Positions 50,698 to 61,200 of a DNA stretch of 64,000 bases are shown here, piece after piece. The notes under the pieces are model-generated. The model was given only the letters and a program-made list of their open reading frames with translations, ran no database searches and had not been told where the DNA came from. A program made the translations under genes and the position numbers. Each line of letters starts with the position of its first letter. The first letter of the stretch is position 1. Source of the stretch: Clostridiaceae bacterium (GTDB taxonomy: Bacteria > Bacillota > Clostridia > Oscillospirales > Acutalibacteraceae); NCBI GenBank assembly GCA_016296885.1, contig JAEDHT010000006.1:1-64000 (forward strand). Reading direction: 5' to 3'.

Positions 50698-51792
50698 TCA
50701 AACTTTGGCATCAGACTTATTTTTACCAAACAGCCTCGAAACAGCATTAAACACAAGCTGACGAAGAAGTTCTATTGTCATACATACTGCAAAAACAAGC
50801 AGAGAAATCCCTATTATTTTTATAACACATTGAAAAACTGAGCCATCATATTGTTTAAAGCTAAACACGCTCCATAAAAAGTTTCTCAAATATGTAAACT
50901 CATGTATCATATACACTGCAAAGGTGGTTGATGCGATTTTATTAACAATGTTGCTATAAAAATTCAAGCTCAAAAAGAACATAAATATCGCTATGCTACT
51001 AAAAATCACAAAGGGATTAGAAAACCACCCAAACGCACCTGAGTATGCACTATCTGCTCCGGAAAACAGCTTAATAATAAAGTTTATGCTACATATGCCT
51101 ATATATGCAAGCAAAAAACGAATATTAATTTTTTGAGGTTTTTTAACAAAGCGCTTAAGATATCCGCCAAGACAATACATAAAAATAAAGCTATATAGGC
51201 TTTTGCCTTCGTTTGCATCTATTATGTCATCTATGTTCACCCAAATTCTTGCAACCGGCACTTTTTCGAGCAAAGGGAATATTGAGGTTATGAAAAACAT
51301 CACACCTAAGAGAATCAAATACTGCTTCTTCTCTAGCTTTTGCAACACTATATTGATAAACGGCGCCAATGCACTCAGCACTAGGAAGAGTGTTAAAAAA
51401 TACCACGTTCTGCTGGTAAATGGAAAGAGGCCTCTTAAAATAATCTCAGCCATTGACTTGTCTTCAGGAATTTTATCAGGAAAGAGTATCAGCGATGCCG
51501 CTGTAAGACACACCGAATAAAACACCATCATGCCATATGTTGTAAAAACACGCTTTGCTGTCTTTTTAAGATCAAATCTACTATCAACAAGAAAATAACC
51601 TGTAATCATGATGTAGACATTTACACAGCAACGTGTAAAAATCCATATAAAGTCCATACCGGCATCAAAAGAGCCTCCCAGCTCGTTAGCACGATGTGTA
51701 AGCCCTCCAAAATTATAGATATGGACAACAATAATCATTAGCATAGCAATAATTCTAAGTAACTCTATACCAGAAGAACGCATCTTTACCAT
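50698..51792 (-). CDS. acyltransferase 3 family membrane protein
   Basis: A 364-residue integral membrane acyltransferase with about ten helices. It adds acetyl or other acyl groups to surface sugars such as capsule, teichoic acid or lipid-linked glycans. The start IELLRIIAMLMIIVVHIYNFGG carries the family R-x10-H pattern, with Arg and His in the first helix. SRTWYFLTLFLVLSALAPFIN and YMIHEFTYLRN near the end are further family marks. ATG 51792 has GAGAGG upstream and a perfect consensus promoter. It stands alone, so the acceptor is unknown. Confidence 0.85.
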   Translation of the reverse strand: MVKMRSSGIELLRIIAMLMIIVVHIYNFGGLTHRANELGGSFDAGMDFIWIFTRCCVNVYIMITGYFLVDSRFDLKKTAKRVFTTYGMMVFYSVCLTAASLILFPDKIPEDKSMAEIILRGLFPFTSRTWYFLTLFLVLSALAPFINIVLQKLEKKQYLILLGVMFFITSIFPLLEKVPVARIWVNIDDIIDANEGKSLYSFIFMYCLGGYLKRFVKKPQKINIRFLLAYIGICSINFIIKLFSGADSAYSGAFGWFSNPFVIFSSIAIFMFFLSLNFYSNIVNKIASTTFAVYMIHEFTYLRNFLWSVFSFKQYDGSVFQCVIKIIGISLLVFAVCMTIELLRQLVFNAVSRLFGKNKSDAKV

Positions 51793-51833
51793 ATTATAAC
51801 CTCTCTTTTCTACCTATATTCACGGCGTGTAGT

Positions 51834-51862
51834 ATTATATAACCTAAAAAAAGTATTGTCAA
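51834..51862 (-). promoter_or_regulatory. perfect consensus SigA promoter of the acyltransferase gene
   Basis: Minus strand TTGACA (51862-51857), 17 bp, TATAAT (51839-51834). Confidence 0.8.
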
Positions 51863-51890
51863 CACTAACCAATTCATACTCCAAAATAGA

Positions 51891-51935
51891 AAGCACATCT
51901 TCAAACCAATTTACTTAGTCTGAAAATGTGCTTAT
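51891..51935 (-). terminator. terminator of the dockerin nuclease gene
   Basis: On the minus strand AAGCACATTTTCA pairs with TGAAGATGTGCTT (one G-T pair), followed by TTCTATTTT. Confidence 0.6.
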
Positions 51936-51956
51936 TATGTTTTTCAAATAAATATG

Positions 51957-54011
51957 TCAATCAAGTGATTTGATGATATTTGCAAGATACTTTTGAATAG
52001 TTGTTACATCCAGCATTGTCACATAGCCATCATGCGAGCAATCAGCATTTTTCTTTGATGCTTTGCCATAATCATCATATGATGCCAGGCTGGCCAATAT
52101 TTTTTGAAGAATTGTAACATCTTCGATTGTTACAGTACCATCGCAATTCACGTCTCCATGCATTGTATTATCATCTGCAGAAACAGGTGGTATATATTCG
52201 CTTCTTTCAAATCCACAAGCTATACAGATATTATCCTCATATATACATTCCTCATCCTCTGTGTGACCACACTCTTTACAAACACAGCTATGAGTTCCGT
52301 CATTGTTTGAGATAGACACGCATTTATGGTTTTCGCCTGAACATTCACTCTCGTTTATTCCATAAAACTGCATTAGGAACAGCGAATGTTGGTTCTCATT
52401 CATTCTATATGATGTAAAATCATCATAGCACTCAATATATTGTAAGAGTGTCTCCTCTTGTCCATTTACATATTTTGAACTTAGGTTGACTATATAGAAT
52501 GAATCGTGACCTGCGTCCTCAATATACCATTTAATGTAGTCATCATCTCTATCAGATAGATATAATCCGCTTCCCTTTTCAGTGCAAGTGAGATACATTC
52601 CCTTGCCGAGAAAGCTATAGGTTCCGTCATCATTTTCTATAACTGTGAACAGTGCCATATCATCAGAAAGTGTTAAAGCTCCATTGGTGTCAAGCTGAGT
52701 AGGAATAGACTTCATTCTTTGTTTTTCCGTGGTTGTGCTTCCCATAGCCTTGCCTACGCTCGGACAGTAAATAACTACAGAATCACCGTCATTCAAAGTT
52801 TTTGTTGAATACAAATATTTAATAATTTCATACTTGTGGCAAACATTACAGTAATAAATATTAAGGTTTTCATCCACACATTCAAAACTATGTCCTGTGG
52901 CGTGTACCTTTTCTACATAAGAATAATTGCAGTTTTGGCACTCATACTTATTGTAGCCATCGGCTGTGCAAGTAGCATTTTGTGATGTTACATGGTAATC
53001 ATGCTTGCAACCTGGCTCAGTTTCCTCAAAGGTAAGAGCATAACCGGATGGTGTCTGCATATCGCTTGGTATAGCCTCGTCAAAGAGCATCCATGTAAGC
53101 TCAGGATAATCAATAAATACATTTCTATTACCTTGAATCTGCTCTACAAGGTCGTTCCTTCTCATTTCCCAAGTGTCTACAGGGTCTTGCTCCATCCACT
53201 CTAACAATGTATCTAGACTTTCAAAAATTGGTTTTCCGTCGTTCTGGCTGTCATCGGCATCCATCTCAGGCAGATTTCTGCCGGTAACCTGCTCAAGCAG
53301 ATTTGGCTGTTGCCAACGCACATAAACATACATAATTATTCTTGCTACGTCGCCCTTAACGTTGTCTGCAACCTCTACGAGGTTATCAGCTTTGCTATAC
53401 CATATAACATCTGTATCATTTGCAACAGCAGTGTCATAATTTTTCAAAACACCTTTCACATTGCCAAACATATAGTTGCTTCTGGAGGAGTTTACATAAT
53501 CCACAGCAGGACGAAGATGATGCAAATCAGATCCACCATTCTTCTGATAGAATGATGCGTTGCTCTTTGCCCACACGTGCTCTCTATTCATTGTATATTT
53601 ATCATTTTTTTTGCAATCGGTATAAAAATAATAGTAACCGGGCTCACCATCAGCGGCATCGGTGTATTCCCAATAATGCGCCAGGCTGTTTTTTGTATAG
53701 CCGGCATACTTTGGATAGTAACTCTGAGTGTCACTCATAAGCCCATAAAGCGACTCAAACAGCTCGCTTTCCATTGCCGTGAGCGAACTACCGGAATCAT
53801 TTCCTTCCATAAGCTTTAGATTATCAAAGGAATATTTGCCACTGTAATACTCATCAGCATTCTTGCTAAATGATGTGCAAACCTCATGTCTCACACCGTC
53901 ATTATATGTAAGCTTGGTTGCAGCTGATGCAGAGCCAGCAAATGCGACAGTGCTTAATATAAGCATCATTGCCAGCATTATAGAAACGGTCATCTTAAAT
54001 CTTTTCTTCAT
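51957..54011 (-). CDS. secreted endonuclease I-type nuclease with dockerin
   Basis: A 684-residue secreted nuclease. Residues 1-31 are a signal peptide. Residues 40-330 are an endonuclease I (EndA/Bsn type) domain: the active-site motifs are MNREHVWAKS (141-150) and SDLHHLRP (161-168), then EMRRNDLVEQIQGNRN. Two short CxxC-bearing repeats follow (NATCTADGYNKYECQNCNYS type), then a beta-rich domain (about 395-570) and a C-terminal type I dockerin (about 618-684) with DVNCDGTVTIED and NADCSHDGYVTMLD calcium loops. It should cut DNA or RNA outside the cell while docked to a cohesin. Start ATG 54011 with GGAGG at 54020-54024. A related gene lies at the right edge. Confidence 0.85.
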   Translation of the reverse strand: MKKRFKMTVSIMLAMMLILSTVAFAGSASAATKLTYNDGVRHEVCTSFSKNADEYYSGKYSFDNLKLMEGNDSGSSLTAMESELFESLYGLMSDTQSYYPKYAGYTKNSLAHYWEYTDAADGEPGYYYFYTDCKKNDKYTMNREHVWAKSNASFYQKNGGSDLHHLRPAVDYVNSSRSNYMFGNVKGVLKNYDTAVANDTDVIWYSKADNLVEVADNVKGDVARIIMYVYVRWQQPNLLEQVTGRNLPEMDADDSQNDGKPIFESLDTLLEWMEQDPVDTWEMRRNDLVEQIQGNRNVFIDYPELTWMLFDEAIPSDMQTPSGYALTFEETEPGCKHDYHVTSQNATCTADGYNKYECQNCNYSYVEKVHATGHSFECVDENLNIYYCNVCHKYEIIKYLYSTKTLNDGDSVVIYCPSVGKAMGSTTTEKQRMKSIPTQLDTNGALTLSDDMALFTVIENDDGTYSFLGKGMYLTCTEKGSGLYLSDRDDDYIKWYIEDAGHDSFYIVNLSSKYVNGQEETLLQYIECYDDFTSYRMNENQHSLFLMQFYGINESECSGENHKCVSISNNDGTHSCVCKECGHTEDEECIYEDNICIACGFERSEYIPPVSADDNTMHGDVNCDGTVTIEDVTILQKILASLASYDDYGKASKKNADCSHDGYVTMLDVTTIQKYLANIIKSLD

Positions 54012-54079
54012 GGCAATATCCTCCAATTTTATTTTTAAAAATTTTTTCCTTTTTTAAGTTTACATCTGTTTATTTAAAT

Positions 54080-54508
54080 TTAATTATTGTTTAAATGGTT
54101 TTTTCTATAATCCATATAATTTTGAAGAATTATAGTAGCGGCCACGCTATCCACAACACCTTTACGTTTTTTCCCTCTTACGTTTGTATCGTTGAGATAG
54201 CTATGTGCTGTAATAGTAGTGCATCTCTCATCATATAGGCACACCTGCAATGACGTTTTTTCTTCTATTGCAGTGGCAAGCAATCGTGCATTTTGAGCAC
54301 TCTCTCCCTCGGTACCGTCCATATTTCTCGGCAAACCAACCACAATCATCTCGCATCTATTTTCGGTTGCCTTCTTTGCTATCTTATCTGATAAAACAGA
54401 AAAATCAGACTCATTTATCACACAAAGAGGAGAAGCAAGCATCTCGCTTTTGTCACATATTGCAAGGCCTGTGCGCACTTTGCCATAATCCACGCCAAGT
54501 ATTATCAT
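54080..54508 (-). CDS. ruvX: RuvX/YqgF pre-16S rRNA nuclease family
   Basis: A 142-residue RNase H-fold protein of the YqgF/RuvX family, which acts on pre-16S rRNA ends and has been described as a Holliday-junction resolvase. Catalytic acidic residues are in ILGVDYGKVRTGLAICD, VVGLPRNMDGTEG, LYDERCTT and KGVVDSVAATIIL. It is cytosolic and full length. DUF1292, its usual partner, is elsewhere in the window. Upstream is the HAD phosphatase gene, 24 bases away. Confidence 0.92.
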   Translation of the reverse strand: MIILGVDYGKVRTGLAICDKSEMLASPLCVINESDFSVLSDKIAKKATENRCEMIVVGLPRNMDGTEGESAQNARLLATAIEEKTSLQVCLYDERCTTITAHSYLNDTNVRGKKRKGVVDSVAATIILQNYMDYRKNHLNNN

Positions 54509-54532
54509 TCGATTTACCTCTTATTTTTTCAA

Positions 54533-55084
54533 TTACCAGCTACAGAGCCTCTCGCCCTTAACCTTTTGAGAAAATTCGGAAATTCTCACTAATGGCATAT
54601 CTGACTCAGAATCAGAATAAAACTCGTCTATCTTTTTATCTCCAAACACTTCACGGTATCTTCTCACTTTTTCTTCTCCACTACAATTAACACCTGTGTA
54701 TTTTCCTGTGTGTGGATCTACTCTGGATGCCATAAGGTTCTTAATTTTCAATCTATCGCAAGCAGGCTTCAGCAAAAATTCGGGTGATGCACTTATAATA
54801 ACATCATTTTCACACTGTTTTTGCAGATACCATGCTTTAATATTTTTTATATGTGAATCCCAAAAGTCAGGCAAATCAGTATCTATATCTACGTATTTCA
54901 GAAACTCATACATACTTTCTTTAAACTGAGTTTTTGTAATCTTCTTTACTTTGAAAAGAAAAAAATTCTTAGCAAGTTTTGGTGTTAACTTTAATATTAT
55001 TTTATGTCTTTTGAGACAAAAAAGATAAAAATGAAAGGTGCTGTCCCCATTGTATATCGTTTTATCAAAATCATAGACATTCAT
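54533..55084 (-). CDS. HAD-IB family phosphatase
   Basis: A 183-residue haloacid dehalogenase-type phosphatase of subfamily IB (phosphoserine-phosphatase-like). Motif I is VYDFDKTIYNGDS (Asp5 and Asp7), motif II is VIISASPEFLL, and motif IV is FYSDSESDMPLV. Relatives remove phosphate from small metabolites or phospholipids. Start ATG 55084 has a GGGGTGC run upstream; a longer form from 55138 would lie almost at the promoter. It is followed by ruvX on the same transcript. Confidence 0.8.
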   Translation of the reverse strand: MNVYDFDKTIYNGDSTFHFYLFCLKRHKIILKLTPKLAKNFFLFKVKKITKTQFKESMYEFLKYVDIDTDLPDFWDSHIKNIKAWYLQKQCENDVIISASPEFLLKPACDRLKIKNLMASRVDPHTGKYTGVNCSGEEKVRRYREVFGDKKIDEFYSDSESDMPLVRISEFSQKVKGERLCSW

Positions 55085-55152
55085 AAACCCAGCAGCACCC
55101 CAAAAATATATGTTATTTGGTGAAAAACATAACACCAAATCGATTTTTCACT

Positions 55153-55181
55153 ATTATAGCATAACACATAATATAAATCAA
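55153..55181 (-). promoter_or_regulatory. SigA promoter of the HAD-ruvX operon
   Basis: Minus strand TTGATT (55181-55176), 17 bp, TATAAT (55158-55153). It places the start near 55147, which argues for the HAD start at 55084. Confidence 0.6.
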
Positions 55182-55189
55182 TAAATATT

Positions 55190-55214
55190 TAGTAAATTTA
55201 TGCTAAATTTACTA
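55190..55214. promoter_or_regulatory. perfect palindrome, possible operator
   Basis: TAGTAAATTT (55190-55199), five bases, AAATTTACTA (55205-55214). It lies directly upstream of the HAD promoter and about 67 bases upstream of the degV promoter, a place for a dimeric regulator. Confidence 0.4.
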
Positions 55215-55280
55215 TAGAAGCAAATAATAACTATCAATGATGTATAAAATTAATCTCTAATTGTTTTTTCTAAAAGTTGG

Positions 55281-55310
55281 TTGAAAAATATTGCTAATTA
55301 GTGTTATAAT
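55281..55310 (+). promoter_or_regulatory. SigA promoter of degV
   Basis: TTGAAA (55281-55286), 18 bp, TATAAT (55305-55310). Confidence 0.65.
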
Positions 55311-55362
55311 TTATAGCAGAATATTGATATAATGATATTTGGAAGAAAGGATTGATATAAAA

Positions 55363-56235
55363 ATGACAAAATCAAATTATACTATAATGGCAGATTGCGC
55401 TTGTGATATATCAGCAGAGCTATGCGAGAAATGGAATGTAAGATCTGTGCCCATGGAATTCACTTTTGAGGGAGACGACAAAGCCTATGTAAGCGGTGAT
55501 ATGACCTCTTCTGAATTTTACAACAAGATGCGTAATGGTGAATCTCCAAGCACTACCGCTGTTAACGTGGATATATACAGAGAGCTTTTTGAAGAAGAGG
55601 CAAAGCAAGGTCATGATGTTTTGCATCTCGCTTTTTCTAGCGGACTTAGTGCTACTTGCAATTTTGCAACAATGGCTGCAAAAGAAATTATGGAAAAATA
55701 TCCTGATGTAAAAATCTCTGTGGTAGATAGTCTAAGTGCATCTGCAGGATACGGTCTACTACTTTATCTTCTCACAAAGAAGCGTGATGACGGAGCAAGT
55801 ATGGATGAAGCTGTGCAATACGCATTAGAAACCAGAATGCACTTGTGTCACTGGTTTACTGTGGACGATCTTGTATATCTAAAAAGAGGCGGAAGAATAA
55901 GCGCCAGTGCAGCATTTGTTGGCGGTATACTCGGTATCAAGCCTGTGCTTCATATGGATAATGAAGGTCACCTCATAAATATGCTGAAAGTAAGAGGAAG
56001 AAAGGCATCTTTAAAGGCTATAATAGATAAATATGATGAGTTGGCACAGACACCAAGAGAAGGAACTGTATTTATCTCTCATGGCGATTGCATAGACGAT
56101 GCAAAGGAGCTTGACGATATGCTCTTCGAAAAATACGGAGTCCGTGCCGAAATTATCACACATATTGGCCCTATCATAGGATCTCACTCAGGACCAGGTA
56201 CGATAGCATTTTTCTTTATTGGTAAAGAAAGATAA
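55363..56235 (+). CDS. DegV family fatty acid-binding protein
   Basis: A 290-residue DegV/FakB-type protein that binds a single fatty acid and can present it to the fatty acid kinase FakA. Conserved blocks are IMADCACDIS, STTAVN (lipid-head binding Thr/Ser), HLAFSSGLSAT, VDSLSASAG, YLKRGGRISASAAFVGGILGIKPVLHM and the closing GPIIGSHSGPGTIAFFFIG. FakA is not in the window. ATG 55363 with AAAGGA upstream is preferred to an in-frame start at 55339. Confidence 0.9.
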   Translation: MTKSNYTIMADCACDISAELCEKWNVRSVPMEFTFEGDDKAYVSGDMTSSEFYNKMRNGESPSTTAVNVDIYRELFEEEAKQGHDVLHLAFSSGLSATCNFATMAAKEIMEKYPDVKISVVDSLSASAGYGLLLYLLTKKRDDGASMDEAVQYALETRMHLCHWFTVDDLVYLKRGGRISASAAFVGGILGIKPVLHMDNEGHLINMLKVRGRKASLKAIIDKYDELAQTPREGTVFISHGDCIDDAKELDDMLFEKYGVRAEIITHIGPIIGSHSGPGTIAFFFIGKER

Positions 56236-56256
56236 TCTATAAATATTGCAAAATTC

Positions 56257-56299
56257 ACGCCCGATATCAAGGTTTTTTCTCGATATCGGGCGTATTATT
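56257..56299. terminator. bidirectional terminator
   Basis: Stem ACGCCCGATATC (56257-56268) with its complement (56282-56293), then ATTATTTTATT. It serves degV and the converging lysozyme gene. Confidence 0.8.
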
Positions 56300-57970
56300 T
56301 TATTCTATAAGACCTGCCACCATTAACTGCATAGATGTAACGTCAGACATTTTTATCCTGCCATCTTTGTCCACATCGCAACAATAAAACATATCGCTGT
56401 TTCTTATCGGCATTTCGCTAATGCACGCTATAATTCTTTGTAATAAAACTACATCCTGCATAGTCACCTTGCCATCTGCATCAATATCACCACGCAACAA
56501 TCTCTCATAACCGTTCATTCCAAGCGATTTTACCATATCGGGATAATTCACAAAGGCAACATCCAAATCCACATTACCGGATATACCGGGAATTTTTCCT
56601 TTTGAGGTGTATTGCCATAAGCCATAATAAGTATCTGTGGTCTTATTGCTTTCTGTCCAATGTGCCATCCAAATTTCTCCGTTCTCGTCAATTTTATCTC
56701 TATCCAGCATATGGTTATACCAATACAGCGATGAATATGTTCCCGCCAAAAATCCTGCATCTGCCAAAGTCTGCATAAAGGTGACACAAATCTCTGTGCG
56801 AACCTCATTATCAAGCTTCTGCTGATTTGCATCCTCTATATCTATATACACGGGGTATTCAAATTTTTTGTCTTGTATGAGGTTTATCAGATCATCAGCA
56901 TCCTTTTTTGCCTCTTCAGCACTAACAGCGTATGTGTAAAAATAGCATCCCAAATCCAATCCGGCTTTTCGGGCCTTTTCATAATATTCCTCAAATCGGT
57001 TATCCACTCCATCGGTAAAACCGGCACGGAGTATCGCAAAATCCACACCACCGGATGCCACCTTATCCCAATCTATACTTCCTTGCCAGCTAGACACATC
57101 TATACCATATGCAAATATAGGAGTGTAACTTTTCTCTGTTTTGAATGTTTGTTTCTTTGTTGTGATTTTTTGACTGTCTATCACTACATAGAACGAATAC
57201 ATATATGTGGTGTCCGGCGATAGCAAGATATCTAGCGTTTTTTGTGTGTCATAGCAAAGCGAAACAAATGAATCATACGTGCTGTTTTTCTCGCTGTATC
57301 CTTTAATTTTATTTTTATCTTTATCAAATAGTACAAATCCCATTTCTGTGATTTCTTTATTATTTGGATTAAAAGCGGTTGCGTTAATGGTAGCATTTGT
57401 ATCGTTTATCGTATTAAGTGTAGTGTATGTGGTAAGCGTTTCTTTACCTGTTGTTCTCTCAAAGCTCCATAATATATTCTCGTCATTGGCTTTATCAGTC
57501 ATTTTTGCATTGCCTTTTTCGTCAACAGTTACAAAACAATCAATATTATTCGAGTTATGTATGATATAGGCATCTCCCTGTTTGCTTAATTTCCACATCA
57601 TTGTGTTTTCGGCAAAAAAATTGAATATGTTAACATTATTTCCGCTTTTCACGTTGTCTGCATCTGCATTTAGCACCCTACCGCTCACTACACTCGATTC
57701 AGGGCGTAAATATACGCCCTCCGGTGCATCATATAGCATAAACTTTTGGCTATCAGCATCGGCTTTTTCACTTACAGACACATTTTGTTGGTTGTTGTCC
57801 TCACCCATATCCACTGTGAGATAAAAACCTGTATTTATATTTTTAATATAGTAACATCCACTCTCTATGCTGACATAATCATATTTTTCATCAGCATATG
57901 AGGCAACTATGCCAATCCGAAAAATTACAGAAAGACATACTGCAAAGCTTATACATTGTCGTAGCCTCAT
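56300..57970 (-). CDS. secreted GH25 lysozyme with dockerin
   Basis: A 556-residue secreted muramidase. Residues 1-26 are a signal peptide. About 32-175 resemble a ricin-B-type lectin domain (YYIKNINTGFYLTV, repeated again near 135-150). About 180-280 are Fn3-like. About 287-480 are GH25: GIDVSSWQGSIDW (Asp291), FAILRAGF, and YPVYIDIED with Asp377 and Glu379 as catalytic acids, then YSSLYWYN and IWMAHW. A type I dockerin ends the protein (about 493-556; DIDADGKVTMQD and DVDKDGRIKMSD loops). It cuts glycan strands of peptidoglycan, probably of other bacteria or during own wall turnover. ATG 57970 follows AAGGAG. Confidence 0.88.
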   Translation of the reverse strand: MRLRQCISFAVCLSVIFRIGIVASYADEKYDYVSIESGCYYIKNINTGFYLTVDMGEDNNQQNVSVSEKADADSQKFMLYDAPEGVYLRPESSVVSGRVLNADADNVKSGNNVNIFNFFAENTMMWKLSKQGDAYIIHNSNNIDCFVTVDEKGNAKMTDKANDENILWSFERTTGKETLTTYTTLNTINDTNATINATAFNPNNKEITEMGFVLFDKDKNKIKGYSEKNSTYDSFVSLCYDTQKTLDILLSPDTTYMYSFYVVIDSQKITTKKQTFKTEKSYTPIFAYGIDVSSWQGSIDWDKVASGGVDFAILRAGFTDGVDNRFEEYYEKARKAGLDLGCYFYTYAVSAEEAKKDADDLINLIQDKKFEYPVYIDIEDANQQKLDNEVRTEICVTFMQTLADAGFLAGTYSSLYWYNHMLDRDKIDENGEIWMAHWTESNKTTDTYYGLWQYTSKGKIPGISGNVDLDVAFVNYPDMVKSLGMNGYERLLRGDIDADGKVTMQDVVLLQRIIACISEMPIRNSDMFYCCDVDKDGRIKMSDVTSMQLMVAGLIE

Positions 57971-58073
57971 AATAAGTTCTTCTCCTTTTCTAAATACTCA
58001 ACCCGATAAAAGCATAATGGAGCTATCGCATTAAAGTTAATATGCACAAACAAACGAAATTGTTATCACAATC

Positions 58074-58207
58074 GGCTCCCTCTGACGAGGGAGCTGTCGA
58101 GTGAAACGAGACTGAGGGAGAGAAAAAACTGCTTTTTGCAGAATTTTTACCTTTTCTCTCCCTCCGTCAAAACTTCGTTTTGCCACCTCCCTCATCAGAG
58201 GGAGGCA
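58074..58207 (+). repeat. intergenic palindromic repeat, copy 3
   Basis: Same element as at 36854 and 37038, same orientation: CTCCCTCTGACGAGGGAG at the left, the GAGGGAGAG/CTCTCCCTC core, and CCTCCCTCATCAGAGGGAGG at the right. It is the most complete short copy. It fills most of the gap between the lysozyme and the MORN genes. Confidence 0.8.
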
Positions 58208-58255
58208 AATTGTGCAAATTTCCTCTATTGCAACAGCCCCATCTTACTTTTTTAA

Positions 58256-61200
58256 TTATTCATTAATAGCATTTGGGTAACGGTATAATTCATAGTCTGT
58301 ACCTGACAGCATTTCACACTCCGGCAGTGGCTCAATTTCCCTTATTATGATTTTAGCATTCTTGTAAGGCTTGCCTAATTTATATAGTCCTTCAAATACA
58401 ACTTCACCAAATTCGTTGTATTCCCTGCCCATACCATTGGACACGCCATCACGCACAGAACCTTCATACACAAGATACTTGCCATCATTGGAATATCGCC
58501 TCATAAATACGCAGGCATCGTTTTTGAATATACACTCAGCGATTACTATTCCATTTTGAATAAGATTAACTCTTCCGTCGGGCTTACCATTTGTGAAGCA
58601 ACCCACATAGCCCTCTTTATTGCTATTCAAGTATAATCCTATACCGTTGTAAACGTCGTTTTCCCATAAACCTGTGTAGACAGAATCTAAATCCACCTGT
58701 GTACCAAAACCACTTCTGATTCCATTTACGAGTTCTCCGCTATATACCAATTCTCCGCTTTTATAGAGGTTTCCGGTTCCGTTTTTGATACCATTCTCAA
58801 ACTCTCCGTCGTAGATCAACACACCGTTCTCATATAATCTACCTTTTCCGTGTTTGACCCCATCTCTTAGCTCGCCTATGTAGTAAGGTTCGCCGTTTGA
58901 GCTTATGCATCTGCAGAATCCGGAGGATTTTCCGTTATTGAAGTTGCCCTCTATCACTTCTCCATTTTCTTTGCATAGTCTTCCCTCGCCATGATAGATG
59001 CCGTCTTTCCACATTCCGCTATATTCTATTGTTCCGTCATCTCTGAACGAGATACCAAATCCGTTTTTCTCTCCGCCCTTGATTGCACCATTATATACAA
59101 GCTTACCGTTTCGATCAAAAATTGCACTTGTATCCATAGCAACATCATCTTTGTATCTGCTAACCTCAAAGCCACCGTCAGATGTAACTGTCAATCCGGC
59201 ACCGTTCTTGATTCCGTCTTCCTTATAGCCTGCAAAAAGCATATTGCCCTCTGCATCAAACACTGTTTCCATGCCTACAAGCTCGTTGTTTTCCCATCTT
59301 CCTATACGCATCATATCATGAGTATTATTAAGCGCTACACCAAAACCATTGCGTTTATTTTTCTTCCAACTTCCCATGTGGCACAGCTTACCGGACTTGT
59401 AATAGTACACACCAAATCCGTTACGCTTATCGTCTTTATATTCACCCTCATAAGCTGTTCTGCCCGATGCCATGAAGGTTCTTCCGAAGCCGTCTCTGTT
59501 GCCTTGACTTAGGTCACCTATATAGTAATAAGACTTTGTAGGAGAAACAGATATGATTTTATCTACAATGTATCCTATATTATTATCAGGCTCCTCCATA
59601 GGCTGTTCTAACAGAGCTTGTTCTGTAGGAATGTCATATTGTGATGGTTCAACATTTGTTTCGTCTATTTTTTCATCTATCATTTCATCATTATTTTCCG
59701 GAATAACAAATTGTTGACTTTCATCAATCGCATTATCATATGGCACATCAACATCCTGCATAAATTGACCAAACATATCGTCATCATTGGTATCCGGAGT
59801 GTCGTTCCATATGCCATTGTCAAATAGATTGTCCTGTGTGTCAATGTTATTTTCTGTTTCGATATTGTCAGTTGAGGTATCCTCTATCCTATCACCCAGC
59901 AAATCAAAATCATCAACCATATTGTCAGGCTCTTCTTGATACTGAGTCATATCTACCTGAGGGACTTCTCCAACCTGATATTCATTTACATCAGCTTGGC
60001 CATAATAATCATCAGCCATAGGCATATCAATATCATTATAGGGCTGATCCTGATAGAGCATATCATCAATATAGTCACCTTGCGTATCCATCATACCATA
60101 CTCCGGCATTGGAACATCTTCGGTGTTCAGGTATTGTTCATCATATGGGTAATCTGCATACTCTTGAGCAAACTGATCACCATTGTCATATTCAGGCATA
60201 TCTTGCCCAAACTGCCCGTCGTTGTCATACTCAGACATATCTTGAGCAAACTGACCTCTGTTGTCATATTCAGGCATATCTTGCCCAAACTGCTCGCCAT
60301 CATCATACCCATACATATCTTGACCAAACTGCTCGCCGTTGTCATATTCAGGCATATCCTGATAGCCCAGATTATTATCATAACCGAAAGCATACTCATC
60401 AGAATTATCATAAATATCATTGAGCATATCATTATAATAATTATCAGGAACATTTGTACCGTTTGAGACATTCTCATCAGGTCTGTTCTTAGCAATTATA
60501 CGAGGTGTTTCATAATTACCACTGTTTTTAGGTTTTACACGGCCTATATCTACACTCTCGTATTCCTCATCAAACCTTGCTTCCAGCTCCCCGGCATTCA
60601 TAGGAATGTTTATTTTATACTCGCCATTTAGGTTTTCCACCGCATCGATATCAACGTAAAATCCATTTTCACGGTCTACATTCTTGTCATAGCTTTCCGG
60701 TTCAGCTCTAAACTCTGACTTCAATTTTAGCAGAGTTCTGCCCCAGTTAATGGCTTCTTCATATGGTGCATAGTAAAAATAACCATCTGTAGTGTGTGCA
60801 GATACTTCCGGCACTTGAGTTAGATCCCTCATTTTTTGCATTTCCAACTCACTGTCAGGCATAAGGCAGGGATATAGTATGGTTTCTACTCCCTTTTCTA
60901 TTAAAAGCAGATTGATGTTATTTGATGAGAAGTGGCATTTTACCGTCTTTGCAGGCCCAACCTGATCCCACGTAAAATACTCTGTTTTCATCCAGTCATG
61001 TTCTCTGGAAAAATATGTCTTTTTCTGCGCAAAAAAGTCAACAGAATTTATAGTTTCTATAATATAGTGATCGCTCGAAATATTTATAGACTCTACCAGG
61101 ACATTCTTCTCATATTTTCTCCATCTTAGGGGCAGGTTTTTTGAAAGGCTGTATAGATATTTGCACTTTGAGCCTCCCCAGGTTTCTGTAACCTTGCCTT

